NCBI GenBank assembly: GCA_947561715.1
Contig: OX387198.1
Span: forward strand, 8,246,001 to 8,310,000
Direction: 5' to 3'
DNA: 64,000 nt
Origin: Ascidia mentula
Lineage: Eukaryota; Chordata; Ascidiacea; Phlebobranchia; Ascidiidae
Shown: positions 22,783 through 34,446 of the stretch, piece after piece
Layout of the letters: every line of letters starts with the position of its first letter
Position numbering within the stretch: position 1 is the first letter of the stretch
Program-made: the position numbers and the translations under genes
Notes under the pieces: generated by a model
Databases searched by the model: none
Told to the model about the DNA's origin: nothing
Seen by the model: the letters and a program-made list of their open reading frames with translations, nothing else

Positions 22783-25700
22783 TTAAGTCGACGACGTAAC
22801 TCGGAATCGAACCAAACCTTCTTCCGTTGATGGCTGCTTTGCCACAGCTCTTACTTTAGTAGCGCTGCCCCTCACCAGCCGTACAAAAAACCTTGCCACT
22901 AATGGCAAAGTGTTGGAATAGATAATGGGGTTAAGAGCGCTATTGACAGGCAAAAGAATAATGGCCGAAAAAGCGTAGGCATATGGTGGTATAAACCCTC
23001 CTGACATGCTGATAAAAGTCATCACACAAATCGGCATCCAACAACAAAAATCAGTTCCGATAAGAAAGGAGATTTTGCGCTGCATCGCCTTGTTGTCGGT
23101 TTGCTTGGCGCTGCGGACCGCGTTACCTCGTGTTGAATGTCTGTAAATGGCCAAGTAGGAGGCCAGGATATACAGCAAGGCTACGAAATTGAAGGTGATG
23201 ACCACTGCAGAATATGAACCAAATATCGACCCGTCACCGGGAAGACGAAAAAACTTTGGAATGCAAACACTGCTGGCGCTGTAAAAGCCGTGATAGCCGA
23301 GTGGTTTGGGAGCAAGACTTGGAAAGTGATTTAGTAAAAAGCTATTTAGAGCGTTCCAATCGTCGGGGACATTGTCGCGACTGCTGTTTGTTGGGACAAG
23401 GGCGTTTAAACGCAAAGCAAATCGTTGTAACTCATCAAATTTAACTGCTCCGCGTTGAAAGTACGGGTTACTCGGTATCAGCATTTCGGTGACCATCTGC
23501 CGCGAGAGGGCGGGCGAGAGTGGAAGCAATGATGTGATGAGAGAGAAGATCCAGAGCATCGTCAACCAGACGAAAACCCATCTTACGCGTACTTCCCTAC
23601 TCTTGAATGGCCGAAAAACGCCATACAAACGATAAGAGGTCAAACATATGAGTGTTAGAACTGAAGCCTCGCTTGAAAGGGTTGTCATCACTCCAACAGA
23701 GTCGCAAGTTCCGCTGGCTCGCCACAACCGATCACGCAGGCAATACTGGGAAGAAAACTGAACCGACTTGACGCCTATAATCACTAGACAGACACCCATA
23801 AGAAAATCTGCCAAGGCCAGGTTCAAAATAAGGATGTTGTTGATTACAGCGACAGTGGACACGCGCTTGTTATGGCGAACAGAGTACAGATACTTGCATG
23901 TGATTACCATAACAGCACTATTGCCTAGTAACGCCAGAAATGCTGAAATCCAGACAAAGATGCGCAGTCCTGGTGATGCAATCATGTCAGATTTTGAAGA
24001 GACAGCGTGAGTTGCTTCAAACTCTTCAGGACATTCGTCGGAAAGATCGGTGCAGTCAGTTATACCGTCGAGCACCTGTAAGTATTTAATCAGATGTAGA
24101 AACAAAAATGTGTAGAAAACGCCCAACAGAGGTTATTTCTTACTTTGCTTCTTGAGACGAACAAGGGGTCGCCGTTGTTGCAGTAAAAGTGTGTTTTGGA
24201 ACTACAGTTCATTTCATCTTTGGCATCACCAACACAATCCACCACACCATCACAAACTTTTAAAAGTGCCACGCTAACTTTGGGTCGTGGACCTAGAAAA
24301 CGGAAGGAAAACAATTACACTGCTTGTATTTGTTGTATGTTGTAACCTTGCTGATATCTTGAAAATTGGTCACGTTTCTCTCATATAAAATTAACATTTG
24401 TTTGTGGTAATCGAAATAATTTATGCCAAACTTAGGTTATTACTTTTAACTTAGGTTATTACATAGGCTTTTACCCTGGTGCCATTCAGCCGTTCCTGCA
24501 TCGCAACTGAATCTGGTTCTTTCGCAATCTTCCTCATCTTCACTTCGACTACATTCGCTTACTCCGTTGCAAATCGACAAACCAGCGACGTACTCATATT
24601 TTTTTCCGCATTTTCTCGCCGTCTCGTTGCCGTTTGCCGACAGAAATTTCATCAGAAAATTTGTAAGCCACACCTATAGGTACAAAACAAATGAGATGGG
24701 GGTCGCCGCACTAGATCATGAAAATTTAAGGTAAGTAATATACCTTCTTCAAAGGGATGGTATCGCAAACTTTTGGTGTTACGCTGCAATTGGCCTCCGC
24801 CGAGCATTCGTCCTCAAAAAAGAAGCACTCAACTTTGCCATCACATCTAAAGAAAAGTAAATCTTTGATAGGCGGAAATACGGAAGAGTCGTGAGCCATC
24901 ACATTGCCTTAATTCTGTCTTGCAATTTAACAAATTTGTATCACATCAAACACAACGCACCCCACGGCATTTTTCTGGAAAGCTTCTTTTCCGATCGCAG
25001 TAAGGTTGTATAGAGAGATGATGTTTCGAAATGTTTCAGGAATAGGAAAGCAGGAAAAGTTCTTCGGTGACGATTTGGGCTCAACAGGAGTCGGCAGTGC
25101 GCAAAAATTCTCATCGACTCCGTTGAGTGCGCAGTCATTACTTCCATCACACACCTTGTGCGGTGGTAAACACTTGTTGTCGCACGCAAGTTGTCCAGTT
25201 TTGCAGTCGCCACATCCCTCATGTTTGTAACAAAGTTTCGAACAGATTGTGCGTTGCGCTGTAGTGTTAAAGTTTGCGGAACAAAGGCATTCGTCCGAGA
25301 GATCGGGACAGTCGATCACCCCGTCACAAATTTGCCTCTTAGCGATGATAGTGCGATTGTCAAGACAAAGCGAACAGACAAATACACCATCTACAAAACA
25401 CACATCCGATGTGTCATCGCACCATGGTAGGCTATCACGCAGAGACCACTGCGGAATAGAACAATATTTCTTGTGTGTTTTGAGGCTTGACACTTGCCTG
25501 AAGCATTTGAACCCAGGCAAAGAGGTGATGTCGTCTTTTCCACCTTCGCAATCAGTGTAAGCGTCGCAAGAATAATCCCATGACAGACATTTCTCTTTGT
25601 TCTCAGGACAACGAAACATTCGCGGGTCAGAACACGACTCGATTTCATCGCTGCAATCCCCACAATTATCAACGCCGTCACACATCATGTTTTCGGGAAT

Positions 25701-27030
25701 GCACCGTCTTTGGTTAACACAAAGGAACATGTCCTTGGCACATACCCCGGTCATGTTACGAATAACCTCGTCGCTCCCGTCAGGGCAGTTTCTTTCACCG
25801 TCGTTGAGCCAGTGCTTTGGAATACATCGCTCCGTTCCCATGCAACGAAATTCATTTTCCTTGCATTCAAGTGGCCTTTGTTCGTCAGCTTTATCTGGAC
25901 AATCATTAAAACCGTCCATGACCCTATACCTCAGTAGGCATCTCCCAGTACTCGGGCAACGGAATTCAGTTTTGGTGTAACATGCGTCAAAAGGCTTATC
26001 TTCATCGCTAGAGGACCCAAGACAGTCAATGTTGTTGTCCATGACCCATTCGCGAGGAATACAGCGTCCAGCAAAAGTAATATTATTTACATCTTGCTGG
26101 GACTGGCAGCGAAATTCAGAAGACGTACAATTAGGAAGAGATGACTCTTCATCACTGCCATCAGTCAAGGTCAAACTGTCGCAGTCTCGTTTTCCGTCCA
26201 TAACCATCCAACGCGGAATGCAACGTCTTGTTGTGGAACACGTGAATTCTACATGAAGAAATGATTTGGTTCCTCAACGTAATCAGTAATAGAATAACTA
26301 ATCCTTGTCAGCATGATATAATAACCTCATTCATCAATTTAATCAACAGTTAGGGCCTTCACCTTCTTCGTCTCTACACCGAATCATGACATTCGTTTCT
26401 TCTTTACAACCGTCAACAGATAACCTTCGTGCAACACATCTCCAACCATAACGACATCGAAACTCACCGTCGGTGCAGTTTAACACTGGGTAAAGAGGAA
26501 AAGTTGTTACCAATACAAAAAATGCTTGTTATGTGTTTTTGGGACAATACACCCCGTTCGCCTTTTAATGCTGAAATATTTGTAAATCGCATCTGAGTGG
26601 CTGCGTAACACATGGCTGTGAAAGATGAGCTTTGCCGACTACATACCTCTTTTTTCAGTTTTGGTTCCTTAATTTAAGTCACAGATTTGTCCTGCTTACC
26701 TGTCCTTTGGTCGCTTCCATCTTCGCAATCTTCGTTGATATCCCGAACTTGGTGGCGCTCTGTGCAGACGGAATTGTCGCATCGAAAGAATCCGTCCTCT
26801 GGCCGACAAGAGTCATCTCGCCTCTCAAACCTCATTGTGTGATTTTGGTAATATTCCAATGATGACTCTCCTGTGAAATGTATTCAATATATACAGTATA
26901 AGAAATATCTTTTTTCATGTAACTGTATTTTAAGGATGCAAAATTATTTTGAACAACACATACCTGTACATATTGAGAGCAATACCAATGTAATGACGAA
27001 ACCGATAATTCCATACAAACTAAATTTCAT
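22783..27030 (-). CDS. LDLa-rich relaxin-receptor-like GPCR, copy 4 (1130 aa, diverged 5' half)
   Basis: Exons from 5': 26964-27030 (signal peptide, MKFSLYGI; a second ATG lies at 27033), 26700-26870, 26363-26485, 24961-26248, 24744-24846, 24475-24673, 24144-24292, 22783-24075. Exon lengths equal those of copies 2 and 3 and all phases agree, yet the introns of the 5' half do not align with theirs. Exons 1, 2, 3, 5 and 6, both ends of exon 4 and the introns are clearly diverged, while exons 7-8 and the middle of exon 4 (about 25275-26065) are almost identical to the other copies. Domain content and motifs are as in copy 2, including TSYRL in TM3. No disabling change was seen. Confidence 0.9.
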
Positions 27031-27033
27031 CAT

Positions 27034-27571
27034 GACTGTGCCTTCTAGTTAGATAACAGCAGAGCAATTAGATGTTCTGCTATAAACCGAAACTGCATTA
27101 TGGTCGATAAGAGATGAATTAACTTAAAGTAGGAAAAAGGCGAACGCGTTATGACTGGTACAAAGTTGTTGCACGTTGCGTGTTGTCACAATTCCGGCTT
27201 AACTGTTTGCCTTCATCATGAGGTTTTCATGAACTAGCCTTACGCCTCAAAAAATATAGTTGGCTGAATACAATCTTCGAATATTTTTGTGCCAGGACTC
27301 TTGAAAATTATATTATGCGTCAAAAGCTAAATACCATGAGGTTCGTCTCGGGCTTTCGTTTTTTGACAACAACATGACCGAGGAGTTACCCATTATCAAC
27401 ATGCCATTAGTTATGACTGCATCAAATTCATCTTGCCCAAGAATTTACACTTTACAAAACCTAGGCGGGGGTTTACTTTTCGCTTTTTGTTAGCTGCTGG
27501 TGCAGTACTAAGTGTTATATAAATGGAGGAAACGTGTCACATTAATGTTTTCACAGATTAGGGTTAATTAG
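27034..27571. other. 5' flank of GPCR copy 4
   Basis: Presumed promoter region of copy 4. It is unlike the spacers of the other units, so the array's homology ends here. No gene is visible. Confidence 0.5.
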
Positions 27572-27664
27572 GAAGTAATACCAGGCTTTCACATAGCAAG
27601 GAAGGATCGCCCCATTGCGCAGGCCCTTTATATTTGGCGATCACAGCTCTAATATTATGATCAT
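27572..27664. mobile_element. Repeat related to the 12365 insertion
   Basis: Begins GAAGTAATACCAGGC and ends ATTATGATCAT. It matches the insertion in GPCR copy 2 along its whole length (shared GGCGATCACAGCTCTAATAT) and directly abuts the composite element that follows. Confidence 0.7.
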
Positions 27665-27753
27665 AAGGTTCACAGGCTTCGCAGCCAAGGCATTGCAGCC
27701 AAGCTGATCAGCCACTTTTCACGACAAATTGGAGCGAGATCTAAAAAATCAAG

Positions 27754-27826
27754 CTCCCGGTGAGGTTTGAACTCACGACCCTGGACTAACCAGGCCCAAC
27801 GCTCTACCAAATGAGCTACAGGAGTT
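27754..27826 (-). ncRNA. tRNA-like module of a SINE (not a functional tRNA)
   Basis: On the minus strand there are an A box (TAGCTCATTTGG), a D arm, a perfect T arm (GTGAG-TTCAAAC-CTCAC) with B box, and acceptor strands that pair at six of seven positions. The anticodon arm does not fold normally, so this is a tRNA-derived SINE head rather than a working tRNA. Confidence 0.6.
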
Positions 27827-27930
27827 TGTGGTTTCACGGGGTATATTGTGACCAAGGTACACAGGGGCACAACTTGTCAGGCGACCTTTACATACGTAGA
27901 GGATCTTCACCACCGTAATCAGACAGCACA

Positions 27931-27984
27931 GAAATATTACCATGCTTCCGCATAGTAAGGCAGGATCGCCCCACTGCCCTTTAT
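27931..27984. repeat. Partial copy of the 93-bp repeat
   Basis: Matches the left half of 12365-12457 and 27572-27664 (GAAATATTACCATGCTTCCG through GGATCGCCCCACTG), then changes into the right inverted end of the composite element. Confidence 0.6.
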
Positions 27985-28016
27985 ATGCCTTGGCTGCGAG
28001 TCCTGTGAACCTTATG

Positions 28017-28708
28017 GCTTAATTAGGTATATTATTCTGTTACTCCTGTATATTTTAATGTCGTTTGAATTGCTTCCCTTACAGTCGATGTTTTCTGTGG
28101 TATGATAACGGCAAAAATACAATAACGGTAAGTATTTTCCTACAACGGGAATCAGAAGAGCTGAAAGTAAACCACAGCAAATGCTACAGTAGTTTCCTGT
28201 TGCAACTTTTGATCCCTGAAATGGCTACTATGGTTCTCAAAGCTTGACAAACTCCGCCATAGGTCATATCACGAATGCCAAAAATTGTCAACAGTACATC
28301 ATTTTAATATAATCCATTTTCGTGCCCACATACCGAAACTGTGACTTGCTATGTCGAAGATAAATCATAGCGAGGAATGTTAACAATGCGAACGGTGTGG
28401 GAGTAAACTATTAGTCGTGGATGAAAACAACAGCAGGGAAAAATGATGTGATCACACGAGTGTCGTTTTATATCGTGGAAGCTTGTGCTCTAACATTGCC
28501 ACGTAATAAAAACTCAAATAATCTCTACCGCAAAATCGGCGGTTATCTTCTTGCAAACAACGCACAATGGCCTTGGTTGCATAAAATTTTGAAAACATAG
28601 ACACTGCGCTAATTAGGTTTAGTACTTCTATTGCAAACAGAAAGTTGATTAATGAAAAGAAACCGCACATTTATTTATAGTTTCAAGTTTAATTTGTGAT
28701 GATCTCGA
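28017..28708. other. No gene seen; 3' flank of the sulfotransferase gene
   Basis: Short frames only, none with a recognisable domain. The right end should contain the 3' untranslated region of the sulfotransferase gene. Confidence 0.5.
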
Positions 28709-29664
28709 TCACTTATTTGTCCAGATATTTTTGTGACCATCCCACAACTTGTCCCAACCACTGGGACCTCCTTTTTTTCTTATCATGTCGTCAAGTTGTT
28801 CGGATTGCTCGTGACTAAGATGGTTTTTCCAGTCGCCCACTTTTCCCTTCCGAATAAAAGGTAGATCGTCTGGGCGCTTTATCATCTGTGGAGCAATTGC
28901 ACGATAAAACATGAATAAAGTTAAGCTTAGTATGTCCTTACCACAATCGACTCTTTCATTGCTGAAAAACTGCTTTTCTCAACCACCTCACGTAAAAGTT
29001 TCCCGTTTTCCCTGCATAAGGCTTGGTAGTAATCACCCTCCAAAAATTTCGCAATCTTTAGTATTTGGTTTTCGACATTCAGCTTTAGATCCTCATAAAG
29101 CAGAAACAAGACATTTTCCTCGTCACGGTTCACGTACCAGTCGGTCACCTGATCAAAGTATCCCCAAAACTCAACTTCGCTTCGAACATAAAGATCAAAC
29201 AATTTGTCGAAATCAAGTTCCTCGCAGTTGTATAACTGCGTGAATCCCTTGCAGTGATAAAAGTAGGACACGACAGCGTCCTTCGGGTTACGCGTGATGT
29301 AAATATACTTGGCTTTCGGGTTCTGAGGAACCCAGCTTCGTTTGAAGTGGCTCTTGATGATTCGTGGGTATATGCTAGTGTCAATCACATCAACAGCTTC
29401 TGCCCCACAAAACTCCAACATGGGCATATGCTTTATTATATTGCCAGTAAACATATGGCCTTTATGCACGATGAGCCATACGATGGTTTGAAGCCAGGTT
29501 GTTCCACATTTGGGTGATGAACATATGAAGATATCACCCTGTTTAGCTTGAAGCTTCACCGCTGAATCCAAATGCTTTTGCTGAAAACTACCCGGATAAA
29601 TACATATCTCGCCCGAAACAGGATGCTTCAAATTTTTAAACGACGGGATTGTTTTATCTTCCAT
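28709..29664 (-). CDS. Cytosolic sulfotransferase (299 aa)
   Basis: Two exons, 28942-29664 and 28709-28885, join in phase 0 (GTG|gtaagg ... ccacag|ATG). The enzyme would transfer sulfate from PAPS to hydroxyl or amine groups of small molecules in the cytosol. Visible family motifs are the 5'-phosphosulfate loop CSSPKCGTTWLQ, the catalytic histidine in IIKSHF, the 3'-phosphate site YITRNPKDAVVSYFYH, and the C-terminal RKGKVGDWKNHLS loop that closes over PAPS. The length is normal for SULTs (about 285-300). No signal peptide or membrane segment. The start is the first ATG of a clean frame (MEDKTIPSF). The substrate cannot be read from the sequence, and it has no evident link to the neighbouring receptor genes. 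A further untranslated 5' exon is possible. Confidence 0.93.
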
Positions 29665-30504
29665 TTTGAGAAAGCGTTAATACTGTGCAAACAAAAAGCG
29701 GTTAACAGTGACTGACGTGCACAGCAGCACTTCACACTACCCGCGGCAACTCAAACTTTAGTTACAGTGAGGAAGTAATTGAAAAGCTGTTTCTATCGTT
29801 CGCCAGTCTGCCAATTGTGAAACGACGCGACGATTAACTCTGACTGCATTATAATTGAACTGCAACTTCCGTTTTATCAAGCGCACATTAGGGTTTTCAT
29901 ATACCTAAACTGGCTTCTGTCTACACCGGCAACTATGTTAAACGAAATGTTATACATATATCTGTAGAAAGTTTACTTACTAGGACTGAACTAGATCGTT
30001 GCGCAAACATCAAGGATACTACTATCTTAGGAAATATGTAAGAGAAAATATATATTTCGCCTATACGCAATAACCAGTATTCTAAAAACAACAAACATTA
30101 AGCATGAGCAAACATTGAGATTGAAATGAAACGCACACATCCAGACACCCAGACTACATTCCTGCACGTAATAAAAACGGAAGAAAGGCAGCAGTCAGCG
30201 TTGTTGATGAAATACGCTGTAGCGCCTGCAGTTTGCTCTGGGGAAAATCAACATAAACAGGCACCACGCCAGTGGCCTGGTTGATTAAAGCGTTTCGGAG
30301 ATAAAAAAAATAAAACAAAATGTCGTAGTCATCGTACTCTGGGCTACACCATGCCTAGGATATTAAACACTTGACGACTGCCAAGCAATATGGCAAGCCA
30401 TAACGAAAGCAAAGATCAACATTCAACGCGTGGTGTTGCCAAGAGTATACGATGACTTCAACGTCTTGTTTTAATCATCCCAGCTGCTGGTGTGATGTGT
30501 GTTA
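29665..30504. other. 5' flank of the sulfotransferase gene
   Basis: Promoter side of the sulfotransferase gene up to the LTR element. No coding frame or repeat that I recognise. Confidence 0.5.
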
Positions 30505-30508
30505 ATGT

Positions 30509-30912
30509 TGTAGCAACACGCATGTTTCCCTACTTAATTCTTTACACATTTGGAACACATACGGACCGAAGGCTACTGACGGTGTTAAGCTTTCCTTCGT
30601 AGCTAGCCAGTCTAGCCTAGTCTAGTCTACACTCAGTTGCTCGTATTCTCTCGGCCCTGTCGTTATTCTTGCCATCGCGCTGTAAACGTTCGCACGTTCT
30701 TTTAATAGTTAAATTCGCTGCAATTCAGTCACGTGTTAAACGTGCTTGAAACTAGTTAAACTTAAGCCACCTGGTAATTGCAATCGTGTGTTTCCATTAA
30801 TAAAGAAGTCTGTTCACGGAGCTTTTAATTCAGTAGTCTATATCAGCAAGAACACGCAAACAGACTTTAGCTTCAGCAAAGCAGCGACTGGGAATTCTAT
30901 TTGTACGCTGCA
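30509..30912 (+). repeat. Left LTR (404 bp)
   Basis: TG...CA ends. Nearly identical to the right LTR except that it lacks an 87-bp block; a polyadenylation-like ATTAATAAAG lies near the 3' part. Confidence 0.85.
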
Positions 30913-32535
30913 CTGGTGAACTTGCCCGACGTGATCACAATTGCTCTTACCAGGTTGGTTTGTTCCGTTTATTTTTGGTAATATTCTATTGCATTGTACT
31001 TTGTGATTCTCACGAAATTTTACTTGTTTAGGAGTGAATTTCGTGGCGAATGGCAGATAGTGACTCTCGCTCTATAACCACGATGGACGCGAGAAAAGAG
31101 CTGGACGTAATGATCGAACACCATTTATAACCCGGTACTGTAATTGTAATTTAATAAGCCTTAACGCAATATTAATAAGTCACTACGTTTAAAGCCAAAC
31201 TGCTCTTAAAGCATGTTTTGTCTGTGAAACTATACTATGCAAGTGAAACGCCTATCCTATATGGTTATGTCAATATGTATGTAGGTGTGTGTGTATTATA
31301 TTCTTTTTGTTTCAAGCAAAGGGGTTCTTTAGTTGAAGTAACTCATGTAACTAAAACGTTAGTTTTATTGGCATACGTGTTTGACGTTACTTAATGGTGA
31401 ATTGTGGACCCTAGCCTAAACATTTTGTCTGCTTAGAAAGTCCTCCATATGCACAACAGCAGAGGCGCGGCGCAGTTAAGGGACTTGACGTCTTTCGTGT
31501 AGCAAGGTCACACAGATACAATTTTCAGTCATTATGTCGGAATACCTTAGACCTCCCCTGGTCTTGACGACATGACTTCTATGCCAATGGCATTTAGTCA
31601 AGCACGACTGACGTTCCTTTAGGAGAAATCCTTGCACTATTTTAGCTAGGGTTGTTATGGCTGGTTGAAGCATGAAACTGCTGATTAACTTAACTCACGT
31701 ATGATTTTAAGTTTTGGCCCATATTTTTGTGACATGAATTTATCCTAAACTAAACTACCACTTTTAACGTTTTATGGTCTTTGTTGCTGTCATATCCCAA
31801 AACATGTTTCTTTTTAACTATTAGTGCTACAAACTTAGTCCTCGTCTACTTTTGACATTTTCTTGTAGCGTTAATTTGACGAGAGGACGCCTAACTTTTG
31901 TAAGTCCATTATTTTTAGGAAGATCACCTCCAGTTTGGAGGTATTAAGTGTGACGTGTCTTAAAACTTGGCATTATTCCAAAAAGTGGCTTTGAGGATAA
32001 TTGGTTATTCCTAGTTTTTTGTTGTTGCATATTGCTATTGCAAGGCCGACTCTTTATTCACACATGTACCTGAATGAGTACTAATTATTTCTTTACATGA
32101 GATGAGCCAATTTACTTTTTGACGGCCATCCAGCTGAGCCCTTTTATTTTTCATACGCGCATATATTAAGTCGCATGCGGGTCGTTGCCTATACTTTTTG
32201 ACGGCCCAAGAGAAAATGTAAGCATTGGTTGCGCACGCTCCAATGCGATGGAATTTGTGGATTACTTTAGTTTTTAATAACCTTTTTAATTTTTCATGCA
32301 GCACGCAGTTTCCATAAACGCTTGATATTTTAAATTGTTTGAGCATTTTACTGCTGATTTTCTTTTGTACACAGAAAAAAAAAAGAATCACCGTGACAGC
32401 AAAACCAAGACGATAATGCGGCCGATAACCACCACAAGTCACCGAATTCAATGCAACCCAATTCGCAACAGCCAAAGGTCAAGACGATATTGGATTTCGG
32501 ATAGAAACTATCAATCTTCACAAGGAAGGGACATG

Positions 32536-33026
32536 TGTAGCAACACGCATGTTTCCCTACTTAATTCTTTACACATTTGGAACACATACGGACCGAAGAC
32601 TGCAGACGGTGTTAAGCTTTCCTGCAGGAGCTCCCACAAGCTTTCTGGCATCCTGCTGGACAACACATTTTTTCTGTCACTTTGTTTTTAAACGCCCATT
32701 TCGTAATCCTTCGTAGCTAGCCAGTCTAGCCTAGTCTAGTCTACACTCAGTTGCTCGTATTCTCTCGGCCCTGTCGTTATTCTTGCCATCGCGCTGTAAA
32801 CGTTCGCACGTTCTTTTAATAGTTAAATTCGCTGCAATTCAGTCACGTGTTAAACGCGCTTGAAACTAGTTAAACTTAAGCCACCTGGTAATTGCAATCG
32901 TGCGTTTCCATTAATAAAGAAGTTTGTTCACGGAGCTTTTAATTCAGTAGTCTATATCAGCAAGAACACGCAAACAGACTTTAGCTTCAGCAAAGCAGCG
33001 ACTGGGAATCCTACTTGTACGCTGCA
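32536..33026 (+). repeat. Right LTR (491 bp)
   Basis: Matches the left LTR but contains an extra block at about 32620-32706 bounded by TCCT repeats. The left LTR probably lost it by a slip between the two TCCT copies. Confidence 0.85.
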
Positions 33027-33030
33027 ATGT

Positions 33031-34446
33031 TGATTTAACCCCTGAGCAAACTGCAGACGCAACAACGTTTTTCGTTAACTTGGATGTTTGTGCAACAGCG
33101 TTAGTCATTTCTAGTAAGTAAACTTTTTGCAAGGCCTTTCGTGCCACGATCCCAAGGTCAAGACCAATCGTAGTGGGAAATCTATGCTTTATATACTAGC
33201 ATTTCTATATATCTGCAGTTTTTCAATTTAATGTAATCACTTACATTTTCGGGGCCACTTAAATGTTATGTGAGTTGTAAAGTGGTTCCTTGGGGATACT
33301 GGCCACAAATTTTCAAAAGACGTTGCGTCTATGATATGTTTATGCTGGTAAATGTTGCAATGCAGTTTCATCAATACACAATTTCCATTCAAGTAGGGCC
33401 ATACTGTATGGTATCATTATACCCCGGGCAACTGACAACATAGGTTCAAGTTTTCTTCCTATTTACTAAGTAGAAGTCTGCGCACGCTATTTCAACAGCA
33501 TTTCCGACTCAACTTGGCGCAAAACTTTCCCGCAAATTTGTCCATTGTACAGTAATACAACGGTTGAAAAACGGGACATTCAAAAACAAAAAAAATTGTG
33601 TGATTATTGCAGTTCCAACTAAGAAAGGGAGGCGCCAACCGCACAAACATGGCCATTTCTATTCGTAATCCATCGGCTTTATATCATGTTGGGTTAAAAA
33701 ACCACAACCACATTTTCGAACCAGCACGCTCACGACGCGCTGGAAATAATACTTACCCGCCACCACGCAGGATTTTGGAACCACATTGTGATTGGTGACG
33801 TGTTCGGATCCTGATATACGAATTGCTTTCAAACAGTTGGAACTTATTAGGAAATTGCGTGTTCTCTTCCGCTTTGTGTTTGCACAGTTCCCGCCTACTG
33901 ATAAGGTAATCTAAAACCAACCGTGTTGCTAATTTCACGCAGTGTGTTGCTAATTTAACGCGGTCTGCAGCTCTCTGTACAGCCCTCAGGACAATTGATT
34001 TTTTTCATTTTCCGGTAATGTTGTCGTTATACAGTATGTAAAGTGAACTTTGGAATCTAATCAATGACAAATATAGTATCATGTTAAACTGGACTCTAAA
34101 TACAAAGTTAATTTACCGCACCTGATTACGTTGTGCGTTGTTGTGGTAACGGATCAAAGCATTCGTGACAAATTATTGTTCTATGTTTTCAATTTGTGGA
34201 TCAAAATGTTGATATTTACTCTATATGTTGGCCGGCAAATCGTGAATGATTTAATAATAACTCACTTCAATTTTATATTTTCCCGACGCTCAACTGCTAT
34301 AGCTTTTACCAACAATGATTTTCGTATACGTCAAACAAGCGCATGTTGTTTAATTGTCGCTACAAAAGTGTTTTGTATACACAGTTCCGCGTATATACAA
34401 CTGGTAACACGGGCTTAGATCGCAGCTGTGGAAAGTGACAATCACA
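33031..34446. other. Upstream of the plus-strand CUB/EGF paralogue
   Basis: No gene recognised. The last few hundred bases should hold the promoter of the gene starting at 34447. Short open frames here (for example 34131-34418) show no domain. Confidence 0.5.

Larger units (their letters stand above)
1..27033. repeat. Tandem array of four ZP-remnant / LDLa-GPCR units
   Basis: The same landmark (TAATTTCTGGGTTTTGAG) recurs at about 1, 5946, 14078 and 21320, giving units of about 5.9, 8.1 and 7.2 kb plus a last unit ending at the 5' end of GPCR copy 4. Each unit reads, on the plus strand: spacer, ZP/EGF/TM remnant (plus strand), GPCR gene (minus strand, 7TM exon first). Coding and noncoding parts are both nearly identical between most units, so the duplications are recent. 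Unit 1 is short because GPCR copy 1 has an internal deletion; unit 2 is long because it also carries an intact ZP gene end. The array continues beyond the left edge. Confidence 0.93.
27662..28016. mobile_element. Composite SINE/MITE-like element with 32-bp inverted ends
   Basis: The left end 27662-27693 (CATAAGGTTCACAGG...) and right end 27985-28016 (...CCTGTGAACCTTATG) are inverted copies differing at about two positions. Inside lie a tRNA-like promoter module (27754-27826) and a partial copy of the 93-bp repeat (27931-27984). The mix of terminal inverted repeats with a pol III-type core suggests a nested or composite non-autonomous element. Confidence 0.65.
30509..33026 (+). mobile_element. 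Non-autonomous LTR retrotransposon
   Basis: Two direct repeats (30509-30912 and 32536-33026) both start TGTAGCAACACG and end CGCTGCA, and are flanked by a 4-bp target duplication ATGT (30505-30508 and 33027-33030). A primer-binding-site-like stretch (TGGTGAAC...CCCGACGTG) follows the left LTR, and a purine-rich tract (AAGGAAGGGA, 32522-32531) precedes the right one. The 1.6-kb interior has only traces of coding: a 26-codon frame at 31050-31130 (MADSDSRSITT, gag-start-like) and a possible polyprotein tail near 32380-32510. It lacks protease, reverse transcriptase and integrase, so it would need proteins from another element. Confidence 0.85.

Noticed and set aside
1..27033. CRISPR-like or prokaryotic repeat array
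   Set aside because: The repeats are whole-gene units of several kilobases with introns; nothing prokaryotic is present.
27754..27826. Functional tRNA gene
   Set aside because: The T arm and both boxes are good, but the anticodon stem does not pair and the acceptor has a mismatch; it lies inside a repeat element.
32035..32475. 146-codon minus-strand frame inside the LTR element
   Set aside because: Opposite to the element's direction and without any retroelement protein motif.
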